Source: Rhizomonospora bruguierae
GTDB taxonomy: Bacteria; Actinomycetota; Actinomycetes; Mycobacteriales; Micromonosporaceae
Reading direction: 5' to 3'
Assembly: GCF_018397995.1 (NCBI RefSeq)
Contig: NZ_BBQH01000018.1
Coordinates: forward strand, 109,332-173,331
Length of the DNA stretch: 64,000 nucleotides
This document shows positions 48,779 through 56,304 of the stretch, piece by piece; the stretch's first letter is position 1; each line of letters begins with the position of its first letter. A program made the translations under genes and the position numbers. The notes below the pieces were generated by a model. The model worked only from the letters and a program-made list of their open reading frames with translations. It searched no databases and had not been told where the DNA came from.

Positions 48779-49582
48779 TCAATGTGATGGGTCGATGACC
48801 CCGTCCGCGACGAGGACGGCGTGCCGCCCGGCCAGGGTCCCACCCGGCGGCACCCGGCGGACCCTCTCGAAGGCGAACGCCGCGCAGACGCCGGGGTACA
48901 TGCCCGAGCGGACGAACCAGTGGTCGTCCTCCCCCAAGCCGCTGAAAATCAGCGTGTACGGGCGCCCGCCGGCCGCGCCGGCCATCAGCACCCACGGCTC
49001 GGTGCTCCCGTTGACGCACTCCTCGCCCTCGGCGCCGGCGGTGCGCACCGCCGGCGGTTCGTCGGCGACCGCGCGCCAGAAGAACCCGCCGTAGCCGGCA
49101 CCGCCCGGGCGCCCGTTCGTGGCGGGGCTGCCGAGCACGATCTCCCGGTCGGCGGGGCCCGTCAGCGTGTACGCGAAGTCCAGCACCCAGCCCACCTCGG
49201 ACTCGCTGGCGCCGACCTCCCGCACCTCGGTCAGCAGCACGGCACCGGTGCGGTCCAGCCAGTGCAGGCGGTGGACGAGCCGGTCCGGTTCCCGGTGGAG
49301 CCACTCGACGTGGGCGATGCGGCCGTGGTCGTCCAGCCAGGTGTAGCCGGCGTCGCGGACGTACGTGCGGCCGCCCCACAGGTTGGTACCGGAGACGTCC
49401 TGCACCGCCAGCGAGGCCCCCAGATGCCAGACGTGGTCCTCGGGCAGCGCGTCGGTGACCGGGGTACCGGCGAGCGTGCGGACCGGGTGCAGGTACGGCC
49501 GGGGGCCGTGCCTGGCGTCCAGGTCCGGCTCCACGACGTACTCGGCGACGACCCGGCCGCCGACCGACAGCGTGACTGCCAC
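48779..49582 (-). CDS. DUF6807 (PmoA-like) family protein
   Basis: A 267-residue soluble protein of the DUF6807/PmoA-like family: PYLHPVRTLAGTPVTDALPE, DHVWHLGASLAVQDVSGTNL, GRIAHVEWLHREPDRLVHRL and AGYGGFFWRAVADEPPAVRT. Members occur in sugar-use clusters next to LacI regulators and oxidoreductases; the reaction is unknown, and the PmoA name is historical. GTG 49582 follows GAGGAGG. A LacI-type operator lies 62 bp upstream, but no LacI gene is present in the window. Confidence 0.8.
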   Translation of the reverse strand: MAVTLSVGGRVVAEYVVEPDLDARHGPRPYLHPVRTLAGTPVTDALPEDHVWHLGASLAVQDVSGTNLWGGRTYVRDAGYTWLDDHGRIAHVEWLHREPDRLVHRLHWLDRTGAVLLTEVREVGASESEVGWVLDFAYTLTGPADREIVLGSPATNGRPGGAGYGGFFWRAVADEPPAVRTAGAEGEECVNGSTEPWVLMAGAAGGRPYTLIFSGLGEDDHWFVRSGMYPGVCAAFAFERVRRVPPGGTLAGRHAVLVADGVIDPSH

Positions 49583-49644
49583 ATGCCCTCCTCGCTGGCG
49601 CTCCGTCAACGGCTCGCCCGCCGGTCCGCCCGCGAGCCGCGCGT

Positions 49645-49661
49645 TGGGAAAGCGCTTCCCT
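49645..49661. promoter_or_regulatory. LacI-type operator upstream of the DUF6807 gene
   Basis: TGGGAAAGCGCTTCCCT has the central AAGCGCTT and GGGAA/TTCCC arms of LacI-family operators in actinobacteria, with one off-symmetry base. It sits 62 bp before the DUF6807 gene, at a repressor position. The regulator must be encoded elsewhere. Confidence 0.75.
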
Positions 49662-49674
49662 ATCGGGTCACAGA

Positions 49675-50838
49675 CTAGCGGAAGCGGGTGGCGATCGCCT
49701 CCGCGCGCTCGCTGGCCATCGCCAGCGCCGCGTCCCGGGGCGTGCCGCCGTCCCGCTCCCGGCGGTCGAAGACCTCGTCCACCAGGCCGCGCAGCACCGT
49801 GGAGATCTTGCCGAAGGCGGCGGGCGCGGTCGGCTCGATGTCCCCGAACAGGGTCCACCACCACCAGGCGTTGGTGGCGACGTTCGCCACGAAGTCGGGC
49901 ACCACCGGGACGCCCCGGGCGGCGAGCGCCGCCTCCGCCCCGGGCGTGGTCGGCACGTTCGCCGCCTCGACGACCAGCCGGGCCCGCACGAGGTCCACCG
50001 TGGACGCCGTCAGCACGTACGACATCGCGGCCGGCACCAGGATCTCGGCCTGCACCGCGAGCCACCGGTCGCGGGGCAGTTCGCGGTCGGCGGGGCGCAG
50101 CGCGGCGCGGTCCACCCGGCCGAAGCCGTCCCGGGTCAGCAGCAACGCCTCCACGTCGAGGCCGTCGGGGTTGTGGACCACGCCGTCCACGTCGCAGATG
50201 GCGACCACCGGCACCCCGGCGCGGGCCAGGTACCGGGCCGTGGCGCCGCCCATCGACCCGAAGCCCTGGATCGCGGCGCGCGCACCGGGCAGCGGCAGGC
50301 CGGCCCGCGCCGCCGCCGCCAGCGCCGCCTCGGCCACGCCGTACCCGCCGACCAGGTCGGCCAGGCCGACCCCGTCCACGTCCACCGCGAAGCCGGCCTT
50401 GACCAGACCGAGGGCGTGCTCGGGGTCGGGCAGCAGGCGCAGCGCCGCCTCGATCGTGGAGCGCAGCCCCACGTCGGCGGCGGCCCGGTCCAGCGTCTCC
50501 TGGCGGACGCCGAAATCCTCCCCGGTCGACCAGTAGGTCTCCAGCAGCGGCTTCATCGCGGTCAGGTAGCGGGCCATCACGCCGGGCGCGTCCGGGTCCT
50601 GCGGCGGGCAGTCGATACCGCCCTTGCCGCCGCCGAACGGCACGTATGCGTCGCCCGGCGAGTAGACGACCGCCTCCTTCAGCGTCATCCCGCGCGCCAG
50701 GTCGCGCACCTCGTCGAGGGTGCAGCCGGCACGCATCCGCAGGCCGCCGCTGGCCGCGCCGCGGACCAGGCGGTCGATGACCAGGAAGCCGCGGCGCCCG
50801 GTCACCTCGTCGGTCCAGACGATCTCCAGGTACGGCAT
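49675..50838 (-). CDS. Leu/Glu/Phe/Val dehydrogenase family protein
   Basis: A 387-residue amino-acid dehydrogenase. The dimerisation/substrate domain has GGLRMRAGCTLDEVRDLARG, the catalytic-lysine region MTLKEAVV...PFGGGKGGIDCPP, and PLLETYWSTGEDFGV. The NAD Rossmann fold has RAAIQGFGSMGGATARYLAR. It deaminates amino acids oxidatively to 2-keto acids; the preferred amino acid cannot be fixed. ATG 50838 overlaps by one base the stop of the ThDP enzyme gene, so the keto-acid product and the downstream ThDP chemistry are probably linked. Confidence 0.87.
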   Translation of the reverse strand: MPYLEIVWTDEVTGRRGFLVIDRLVRGAASGGLRMRAGCTLDEVRDLARGMTLKEAVVYSPGDAYVPFGGGKGGIDCPPQDPDAPGVMARYLTAMKPLLETYWSTGEDFGVRQETLDRAAADVGLRSTIEAALRLLPDPEHALGLVKAGFAVDVDGVGLADLVGGYGVAEAALAAAARAGLPLPGARAAIQGFGSMGGATARYLARAGVPVVAICDVDGVVHNPDGLDVEALLLTRDGFGRVDRAALRPADRELPRDRWLAVQAEILVPAAMSYVLTASTVDLVRARLVVEAANVPTTPGAEAALAARGVPVVPDFVANVATNAWWWWTLFGDIEPTAPAAFGKISTVLRGLVDEVFDRRERDGGTPRDAALAMASERAEAIATRFR

Positions 50839-52484
50839 CAGTCCTCCTCGGGCGCGATCAGCAGGGTGGGGCCCGGGTGGACCAGTGCCGCGGCGAGCGC
50901 GCCCGGCAGGTCCGCCGGGTCGGCGAGCGGCACGCCCCGGCCGCCCAGCGCGGCGGCGAGGCCCGCCAGGTCCGGCACGGGCAGGTCGACGGCGAACGGC
51001 GCGATCCCGGCATCCCGCATCTCGGCGCGGATCTCGCCGTAGCCGCCGTTGACGAAGACCAGCACCGGCAGCGGGACGCGTTCGGCCGCGGCGGTGGCCA
51101 GTTCCGCGACGGAGAACATGAGTCCGCCGTCGCCGCTGAGCGCCAGCACCTGGCGCTCGGGCCGGGCCAGCTTCACGCCGATGGCGGCCGGCACCGCGTA
51201 CCCGAGCGTGCCGAAGCCCGTCGGGTACAGGAACCCGCCCGGTACGTGCGCCGGCAGCGCGCCGAGCGCGCCGTAGTAGCTGGCCATCGCGGTGTCCGCC
51301 ACGACGGTGGCATCGCGGTCGAGGCTCGCGGCCAGCGCGTCCAGCCAGGGCAGCCATCGCGCCGCTTCGACCCGGGCCTGCGCCCGGAGCCTCGCCCGCC
51401 ACGGCGCGGCGTCACTCGGTGCCGCCCCCGGTACACCCTCCAAAATGGACCACAGCGTCGCCGCGGCATCCCCGGCGAGCGCGATGTCGGGGCGGGCGTT
51501 GACGGCCAGCTGCGCCGGTTCCAGGTCGATCCGGATGAGCTTCCGCGGTCGCGGCATCGGCGCGTACCACCAGTCCGTGGGCGCCACTTCGGTACCGACC
51601 GCGAGCAGCACGTCCCGGTCCGCCACGAACTCGGCCGCGCCGGGCAGGTGCAGCGCCGAGGTGACCGCCAGCGGGTGCTCCTCGGGCAGCGTCCCCTTCC
51701 CGTTCGCCGTGGTGAGGACGCCGGCGCCGAGCCGTTCGGCGAGCGTCCGCAGCGGCTCCGCCGCCGCCCGGGCGCCACCACCGGCGAGGATCCCGGGGCG
51801 TTCGGCCGCGGCCAGCGCCCTGGCGGCCTCGGTGACCGTTGCCGGTGCGGCGACCCGCCGACGTATGCCGATCGGTCCGATCGGCTCAACCTTTCCGGTC
51901 TCGCCGAGCAGGTCGAGGGGGATTTCCAGGTGGACGGGCCGCGGCCGCTCCACGGCGAACTCCGCGAACGCCTGCGCCACCGCCGCCGCCAACTCCTCGT
52001 GCGTGGTCACCCGGTGCGAGAGACGCGCGACCGCCGACATCGCGGCGCGTTGGTCCCGCATCTCGTGCAGCATGCCGGTGCCGCGCTGCGGGTGCCGCAA
52101 GGGCATCCCGGGCGAGACCACCAGCACGGGCACCGAGTCGGAGTACGCCTGACCCACCGCCGCCGCGATGTTGAGCAGCGCCGGGCCGGTCGTCACCAAC
52201 GCCACGCCGGGGCGCCCCGTGGCCCGCGCATAGCCGTCCGCCGCGTACCCCGCGCCCTGCTCGTGCCGGGGCGTGACGTGCCGGATCCCGTACGCGGCCA
52301 GGTGCCGGTAGATCTCCAGGTTGTGCGTACCGGGGATGCCGAACACCAGGTCGACGCCGTGCACCGCGAGCCCCGCGACCAGCAGCTCACCCGCGGTCCG
52401 GCCGCCCGCGCCGGCCCCCGGCACACCGGTTCCCGCCACGCCAGCTCCCGTCACACCAGCTCCCATCGGATCAGCTCCCATCAC
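50838..52484 (-). CDS. Thiamine-diphosphate enzyme (acetolactate synthase/decarboxylase-like)
   Basis: A 548-residue ThDP enzyme. The pyrimidine domain has VFGIPGTHNLEIYRHLAAYG and the catalytic glutamate in TPRHEQGAGYAADGYARATG. A central domain (about 210-340) follows. The pyrophosphate domain has LSGDGGLMFSVAELATAAAE and LPVLVFVNGGYGEIRAEM. It is a 2-keto-acid-acting enzyme; the FGIPGTHNLE pattern is typical of uncharacterised actinobacterial proteins annotated as acetolactate synthase or 2-ketoacid decarboxylase. The first 28 residues consist of Gly/Ala repeats made by a 15-bp tandem repeat, so a later start may be used. It is coupled to the amino-acid dehydrogenase. Confidence 0.83.
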   Translation of the reverse strand: MMGADPMGAGVTGAGVAGTGVPGAGAGGRTAGELLVAGLAVHGVDLVFGIPGTHNLEIYRHLAAYGIRHVTPRHEQGAGYAADGYARATGRPGVALVTTGPALLNIAAAVGQAYSDSVPVLVVSPGMPLRHPQRGTGMLHEMRDQRAAMSAVARLSHRVTTHEELAAAVAQAFAEFAVERPRPVHLEIPLDLLGETGKVEPIGPIGIRRRVAAPATVTEAARALAAAERPGILAGGGARAAAEPLRTLAERLGAGVLTTANGKGTLPEEHPLAVTSALHLPGAAEFVADRDVLLAVGTEVAPTDWWYAPMPRPRKLIRIDLEPAQLAVNARPDIALAGDAAATLWSILEGVPGAAPSDAAPWRARLRAQARVEAARWLPWLDALAASLDRDATVVADTAMASYYGALGALPAHVPGGFLYPTGFGTLGYAVPAAIGVKLARPERQVLALSGDGGLMFSVAELATAAAERVPLPVLVFVNGGYGEIRAEMRDAGIAPFAVDLPVPDLAGLAAALGGRGVPLADPADLPGALAAALVHPGPTLLIAPEED

Positions 52485-52729
52485 GGTTCCCAGTGCGCAT
52501 CGAGGGCCAGCACGCCATCGGCGGTCACCAGCACCGGATTCAGGTCCAGCGCAAGGATTCGGGGGTGTGCCGCCGCCAGCCGCGAGACGGTCACCACCAG
52601 GTCCACCGGTTCGCCCACGGCGAGCGGCGGCCGGCCCCGGTACCCCGCCAGCAGCCGCGCCACCGCAACTCCGCCACCATCCACGGCGCGCGCCCGCAGG
52701 GCCGGGTCCACAGTGGCGAAGATCCGGTG
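52481..52729 (-). pseudogene. Acyl-CoA synthetase (ADP-forming type), C-terminal remnant
   Basis: The frame encodes the last 80 residues of an ATP-grasp acyl-CoA synthetase: AVARLLAGYRGRPPLAVGEP, VDLVVTVSRLAAAHPRILAL and DLNPVLVTADGVLALDAHWE, which is the conserved ending of this family. It is joined at about 52729 to the start of an acyl-CoA dehydrogenase in a different frame. Its stop overlaps the start of the ThDP gene, so the original gene was the upstream partner in that operon. Confidence 0.72.
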
Positions 52730-52884
52730 ATGCCCACCTCGGCCGCCGCCCGCCACAGCTCCCAGGGCGTCCGGACGTCCGCCTCGTCCACCGCCCGCGC
52801 CACCGGCCGGATCCGCTTCCGGCCGAACTCGCGGCACAGGTTGAGCACGGCCCGCTGCTCGGCGGTCAGTTCCTCCGGACGCAT
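52730..52884 (-). pseudogene. Acyl-CoA dehydrogenase, N-terminal remnant
   Basis: From ATG 52884, about 51 codons match the helical N-terminus of acyl-CoA dehydrogenases: LTAEQRAVLNLCREFGRKRI, RPVARAVDEADVRTPWELWR and AAAEVGITG. The sequence then switches to the synthetase remnant. The FAD-binding and catalytic parts are lost. The promoter with its palindromic operator remains directly upstream and may now drive the ThDP and dehydrogenase genes. Confidence 0.72.
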
Positions 52885-52903
52885 CCGTCGCTCCCCTTTG
52901 ACT

Positions 52904-52921
52904 GACTGACCACTCAGTCAA
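52904..52921. promoter_or_regulatory. Perfect TetR-type palindrome upstream of the composite pseudogene
   Basis: TGACTGA, CCAC, TCAGTCA is a perfect 18-bp operator located 19 bp before the acyl-CoA dehydrogenase remnant. Similar sites regulate fatty-acid and branched-chain amino-acid degradation genes in actinobacteria. It is almost identical in half-sites to those near 45207 and 47261. Confidence 0.75.
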
Positions 52922-53004
52922 GGCGACACCGGCGACCCTTGTCAACGCCCCACGCACCCCCTGGGAACTCCGCCCCCGCGCCCGCCGGAACGGGGCGAGA
53001 TCCC

Positions 53005-53065
53005 GGTACGACACGACCGCTTTTCTGGCCTCTTTTCTGGCCAGACCGGTACCAAGATTTCCCAC
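53005..53065 (-). repeat. Dispersed 48-bp intergenic element, copy 3
   Basis: On the minus strand it begins GTGGGAAATCTTGGTACCGG and ends GGTCGTGTCGTACC. The core GGCCAGAAAAGA occurs twice in tandem, making this copy 12-13 bp longer than copies 1 and 2. It lies in the 170-bp gap between the composite pseudogene promoter and the 3' end of the HDAC-like gene. Confidence 0.78.
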
Positions 53066-53092
53066 CCGGTGGCCGCCAGCAAAGATCGGCGG

Positions 53093-54148
53093 TCACAGGG
53101 CGGAGAGGACGGCCACCGTCAGGTCGCCGAGGGTCGGCAGGTGGTAGCCGCCCTCGTGCACCGCCACGACCGGCACGCCCAGGTCCCGGATCAGCGCGCC
53201 GGTCGCCGCGTACCCCTCCCTGGTGACGAGCAGCGGGCTCTCCGGGTCGCCGGCCGCCGCGTCCACGCCCAGGGAGAGGACCACGGCCTCCGGGCGGTGG
53301 GCCGCCGCGGCGACGCAGACCTCGGTGACCGCCTCCAGCCAGCCGGCGTCGCCGGTACCCGGCGGGATGGGAACGTTGCGGTTGGCGCCGGCCCCGGCGC
53401 CGCGGCCGGTTTCGTCGGCGAAGCCGGCGTAGTGGGGGAACCAGCCGGCACCCGGGTCGACGTGGACGGAGCCGTAGGTAACGTCGCCGCGCTCGTAGAA
53501 GATGGCCTGGGTGCCGTTGCCGTGATGGGCGTCGATGTCGATGACGGCGACCCGGGCTGCGCCGGAGAAACGCAACGCCTGGGCGGCGACCGCGGCGTTG
53601 TTCAGGTAGCAGGAGCCGCCGTAGCCGGCCGGGGTGGCGTGGTGGCCGGGCGGGCGGCAGATGGCGTAGGCGGCCCGCCCGCCCGCGGCGACCAGGTCGG
53701 CGGCGGTGAGGGCGGCGTCCACGGCGGCGCGGGCGGCGGTCCAGGTGCCGGGGCCGACCAGCGTCATCGTGTCGTAGCAGTAGCGGCCGGCGCGGGCGTG
53801 TACGGCGGCGGGATCGCGGGCGGGAAGCCCGTCGAGCATCGCCGGCGTGGGGAACACATACGGGACGACGCGGTCCTGCCCCGGGTCCTTGTCGAAGCCC
53901 GCGGCCACCCAGTCGTCGTGGACGCTCGCGAGGTGGCCGAGCAGGCCGGCGTCGTGGACCGCGCGGAGGGCGTCGTCCGGGTGGCGCGTGGCCGCGACAA
54001 GCCGCGCGCCGGCCGCCGCGACGGCGTCGCGGAGCACGGTGGCGCGCTGCGGCACCTCGGTGCCGGGAGTGCGTACGCCCACCCAGATCTCGGCCTCCGG
54101 TGCGTGCGTGAGGCACTCGGGCGACCACACGGCGGGTAGCTCCAACAC
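53093..54148 (-). CDS. Histone-deacetylase-family (acetylpolyamine amidohydrolase-like) protein
   Basis: A 351-residue zinc hydrolase of the arginase/deacetylase fold. Hallmarks are the active-site histidine pair AICRPPGHHATPAGYGG, the metal-binding VAVIDIDAHHGNGTQAIFYE, SLGVDAAAGDPES and the catalytic-loop VVAVHEGGYHLPTLGD. Bacterial members deacetylate acetylpolyamines or other N-acetyl amides in the cytosol; the substrate is unknown. GTG 54148 follows GGGAGGGAGC. It is divergent from the P1 aminopeptidase gene with a 39-bp gap, so the two promoters overlap. Confidence 0.88.
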   Translation of the reverse strand: MLELPAVWSPECLTHAPEAEIWVGVRTPGTEVPQRATVLRDAVAAAGARLVAATRHPDDALRAVHDAGLLGHLASVHDDWVAAGFDKDPGQDRVVPYVFPTPAMLDGLPARDPAAVHARAGRYCYDTMTLVGPGTWTAARAAVDAALTAADLVAAGGRAAYAICRPPGHHATPAGYGGSCYLNNAAVAAQALRFSGAARVAVIDIDAHHGNGTQAIFYERGDVTYGSVHVDPGAGWFPHYAGFADETGRGAGAGANRNVPIPPGTGDAGWLEAVTEVCVAAAAHRPEAVVLSLGVDAAAGDPESPLLVTREGYAATGALIRDLGVPVVAVHEGGYHLPTLGDLTVAVLSAL

Positions 54149-54187
54149 GCCCGCTCCCTCCCTACCCCGCGCTGCTACGCTGCGCCG

Positions 54188-55273
54188 ATGCCGCGCGCCG
54201 CCGAACTGGGAATCAGCATAGGGCTGCTGCCGCCCGGCCCCACCAACTCGATTCTGGACGTGCCCGGCGTGGGCGTCGGGCACGCCACGGTCGTCCGGGA
54301 CGAGGCACTACCCCCGGCCGGGCGCGGCGTGGCCCGCACCGGCGTCACCGTCATCGACCCCGGCGGCAACCCGTTCCTGAACCCCGTTCCGGCCGGCGGC
54401 GCGGTGCTGAACGGCGCCGGCGAGTGCACCGGCTTCCTCTCGGTGCGGGAGTGGGGGCAGGCCGAGTCGCCCGTCTTCCTGACCGCCACGATGCAGGTCG
54501 GCCGGGTGTTCGACGCGGCCTGCGAACTGCTGATGGCGCAGGAGCCGGCGATCGGCGTCGACGACGTGCTGCTGCCGCTGGTCGCCGAGTGCGACGACAG
54601 CTTCCTCAGCGACCCGCGGCGCATGCAGGTGACCCGCGAGGACGTGGCCGCCGCCCTCGCCGCCGCGCGGGCCAGCGCCGGCTCCGCCGCGCCGCCGGCC
54701 GAAGGCGCCGTCGGGTCGGGTACGGGGATGAGCTGCCTGGGCTTCAAGGGCGGCATCGGTACGGCGAGCCGCGCGCTGCCGACCGGTCACACGCTCGGCG
54801 TGCTGGCGATGACGAACTTCGGGGAACGGGAGCGGCTGACGGTCGCCGGTGTGCCGGTGGGACGGCTGCTGCCACCGCCGCCGCCCGCCGAACCGGTGCC
54901 GCCGCGCGCCGGGTCGTGCATCGTCACCGTCATCACGGACGCGCCGGTCGACGCCGCCGGCTGCGAGCGCCTGGCCCGCCGTGCGGGGCTGGGACTGGCC
55001 CGCACCGGGTCGACCGCGCACCACGGCAGCGGCGAAATCTTCCTGGCCCTGGCGACCGGGCTGCGCGCGCCGCGCGGGCGGGCCCCCGCCGGTCGCCCGC
55101 TGGTCGGGCGCGACCTGGACCCGGCGTTCGCGGCCGTGGTGGAGGCCACCGAGGAGTCGGTGCTCAACAGCCTGCTCCAGGCGACCACGGTCACCGGCCG
55201 GGACGGCAACGTGTCACACGCCCTGCCGGTGGACGAGGTCGTGCGCCTGCTGCGGGCGGCTCAGCCCTTCTGA
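54188..55273 (+). CDS. P1-family aminopeptidase (DmpA-like)
   Basis: A 361-residue Ntn-type hydrolase of the DmpA/BapA family. Recognisable parts are NSILDVPGVGVGHATVVRDE, RTGVTVIDPGG, FLSVREWGQAESPVFLTAT, AECDDSFLSD and the probable self-cleavage site RAGSCIVTVITDAP, where Ser after Gly becomes the N-terminal nucleophile of the beta chain. Such enzymes remove N-terminal beta-alanine, D-amino acids or ordinary residues from short peptides. It converges with the opp ATPase genes (13-bp overlap of 3' ends), which fits a peptide-processing locus. Confidence 0.88.
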   Translation: MPRAAELGISIGLLPPGPTNSILDVPGVGVGHATVVRDEALPPAGRGVARTGVTVIDPGGNPFLNPVPAGGAVLNGAGECTGFLSVREWGQAESPVFLTATMQVGRVFDAACELLMAQEPAIGVDDVLLPLVAECDDSFLSDPRRMQVTREDVAAALAAARASAGSAAPPAEGAVGSGTGMSCLGFKGGIGTASRALPTGHTLGVLAMTNFGERERLTVAGVPVGRLLPPPPPAEPVPPRAGSCIVTVITDAPVDAAGCERLARRAGLGLARTGSTAHHGSGEIFLALATGLRAPRGRAPAGRPLVGRDLDPAFAAVVEATEESVLNSLLQATTVTGRDGNVSHALPVDEVVRLLRAAQPF

Positions 55274-56304
55274 GGCTCCCGCGCGGCAACACCGGAAACT
55301 TCCACCCGGGTCGCCGGAACACCCGCGTCGGGGCGCAGGTGGCAGGCCGCCGACCAGGTCTGCGGTCCGGCGGCCACGACCGGCAGCGGCTCGCCGACAC
55401 ACCTGCCCGCGACGCCGGCGCGGTCCGCGATGCCCATCGCGAGAGCCGGGCAGCGCGGGTGGAAGCGGCAGCCGCCGGGGATGCGGGACGGGTCCGGCGT
55501 CTCCCCCGCGAGGATGACCGGCGCCCGGTTCGGCGCCTCGGGCAGCACCGACAGCAACGCCTCGGTGTACGGGTGCCGGGGCGCGCCGAGCACCTTCTCG
55601 GTCGGGCCCGCCTCCACGATGCGGCCGAGGTACATGACGGCCAGCCGATCGGCGATGTTCCAGGCCAGGCCCAGGTCATGGGTGACCACCAGGACCGACA
55701 GGCCCAACTCGGCGCGCAGCGACAGCAGCAGCGCCAGGATCTCGCCGCGCACCGACGCGTCCAATGAGGACACCGGCTCGTCGGCGACGATGACGTCCGG
55801 GTTCAGCACCAGGGCGCCCGCGATGACCACGCGCTGGCGCTGCCCGCCGGACAGCTCGTGCGGGTACCGGCGGAAGAACCGCTCGGCCGGGCGCAGCCCC
55901 GCCAGCGACAGCGCCCGGGCGACCTGCTCCTTCTCCTCCCCCGGCACCCGGTGGATGCGCAACCCCTCGGCGACCGCCTCGTAGACGGTGTGCCGGGGAT
56001 TCAGCGCGCCCGTCGGGTCCTGGAGGACCAGCTGGACCCGCCGGCGGTACGCCTTGAGCGCGCGGGACGAGTACCCGAGCGGCACCCCCTGGTGGCGGAC
56101 CTCGCCGCGCCACGGCCGCTCCAGCCCGAGCAGGGCGCGGGCGAGCGTGGTCTTGCCGCAGCCCGACTCGCCGGCCAGCGCGACGATCTCGCCCTTCGCC
56201 ACGGACAGGTCCACACCGTCCACGGCGCGGATCGGGGGCGCGCCGCGCCGGCGCCGGCCGCCGAACCCGACGTGCAGATCCACCGCCGCGAGAACCTCAC
56301 TCAA
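55261..56304 (-). CDS. Oligopeptide ABC transporter ATP-binding protein (OppF-like)
   Basis: A 347-residue ABC ATPase. Walker A is ALAGESGCGKTTLARALLG, the Q-loop VQLVLQDPTGALNPRH, the signature HELSGGQRQRVVIAGALVLN, Walker B DVIVADEPVSSLDASVR, and the H-loop VVTHDLGLAW. The C-terminal oligopeptide-type extension contains GCRFHPRCPALAMG, a cysteine-rich segment that often binds iron-sulfur or zinc in Opp/Dpp proteins. TTG 56304 overlaps the stop of the preceding ATPase gene; GTG 56337 is possible. It is the last gene of a five-gene opp operon. Confidence 0.9.
   Translation of the reverse strand: MSEVLAAVDLHVGFGGRRRRGAPPIRAVDGVDLSVAKGEIVALAGESGCGKTTLARALLGLERPWRGEVRHQGVPLGYSSRALKAYRRRVQLVLQDPTGALNPRHTVYEAVAEGLRIHRVPGEEKEQVARALSLAGLRPAERFFRRYPHELSGGQRQRVVIAGALVLNPDVIVADEPVSSLDASVRGEILALLLSLRAELGLSVLVVTHDLGLAWNIADRLAVMYLGRIVEAGPTEKVLGAPRHPYTEALLSVLPEAPNRAPVILAGETPDPSRIPGGCRFHPRCPALAMGIADRAGVAGRCVGEPLPVVAAGPQTWSAACHLRPDAGVPATRVEVSGVAAREPQKG

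Noticed and set aside
52425..52490. Three 15-bp direct repeats as a regulatory array
   Set aside because: They encode Gly/Ala repeats at the N-terminus of the ThDP enzyme and are best explained as low-complexity coding sequence or an untranslated leader if a later start is used.
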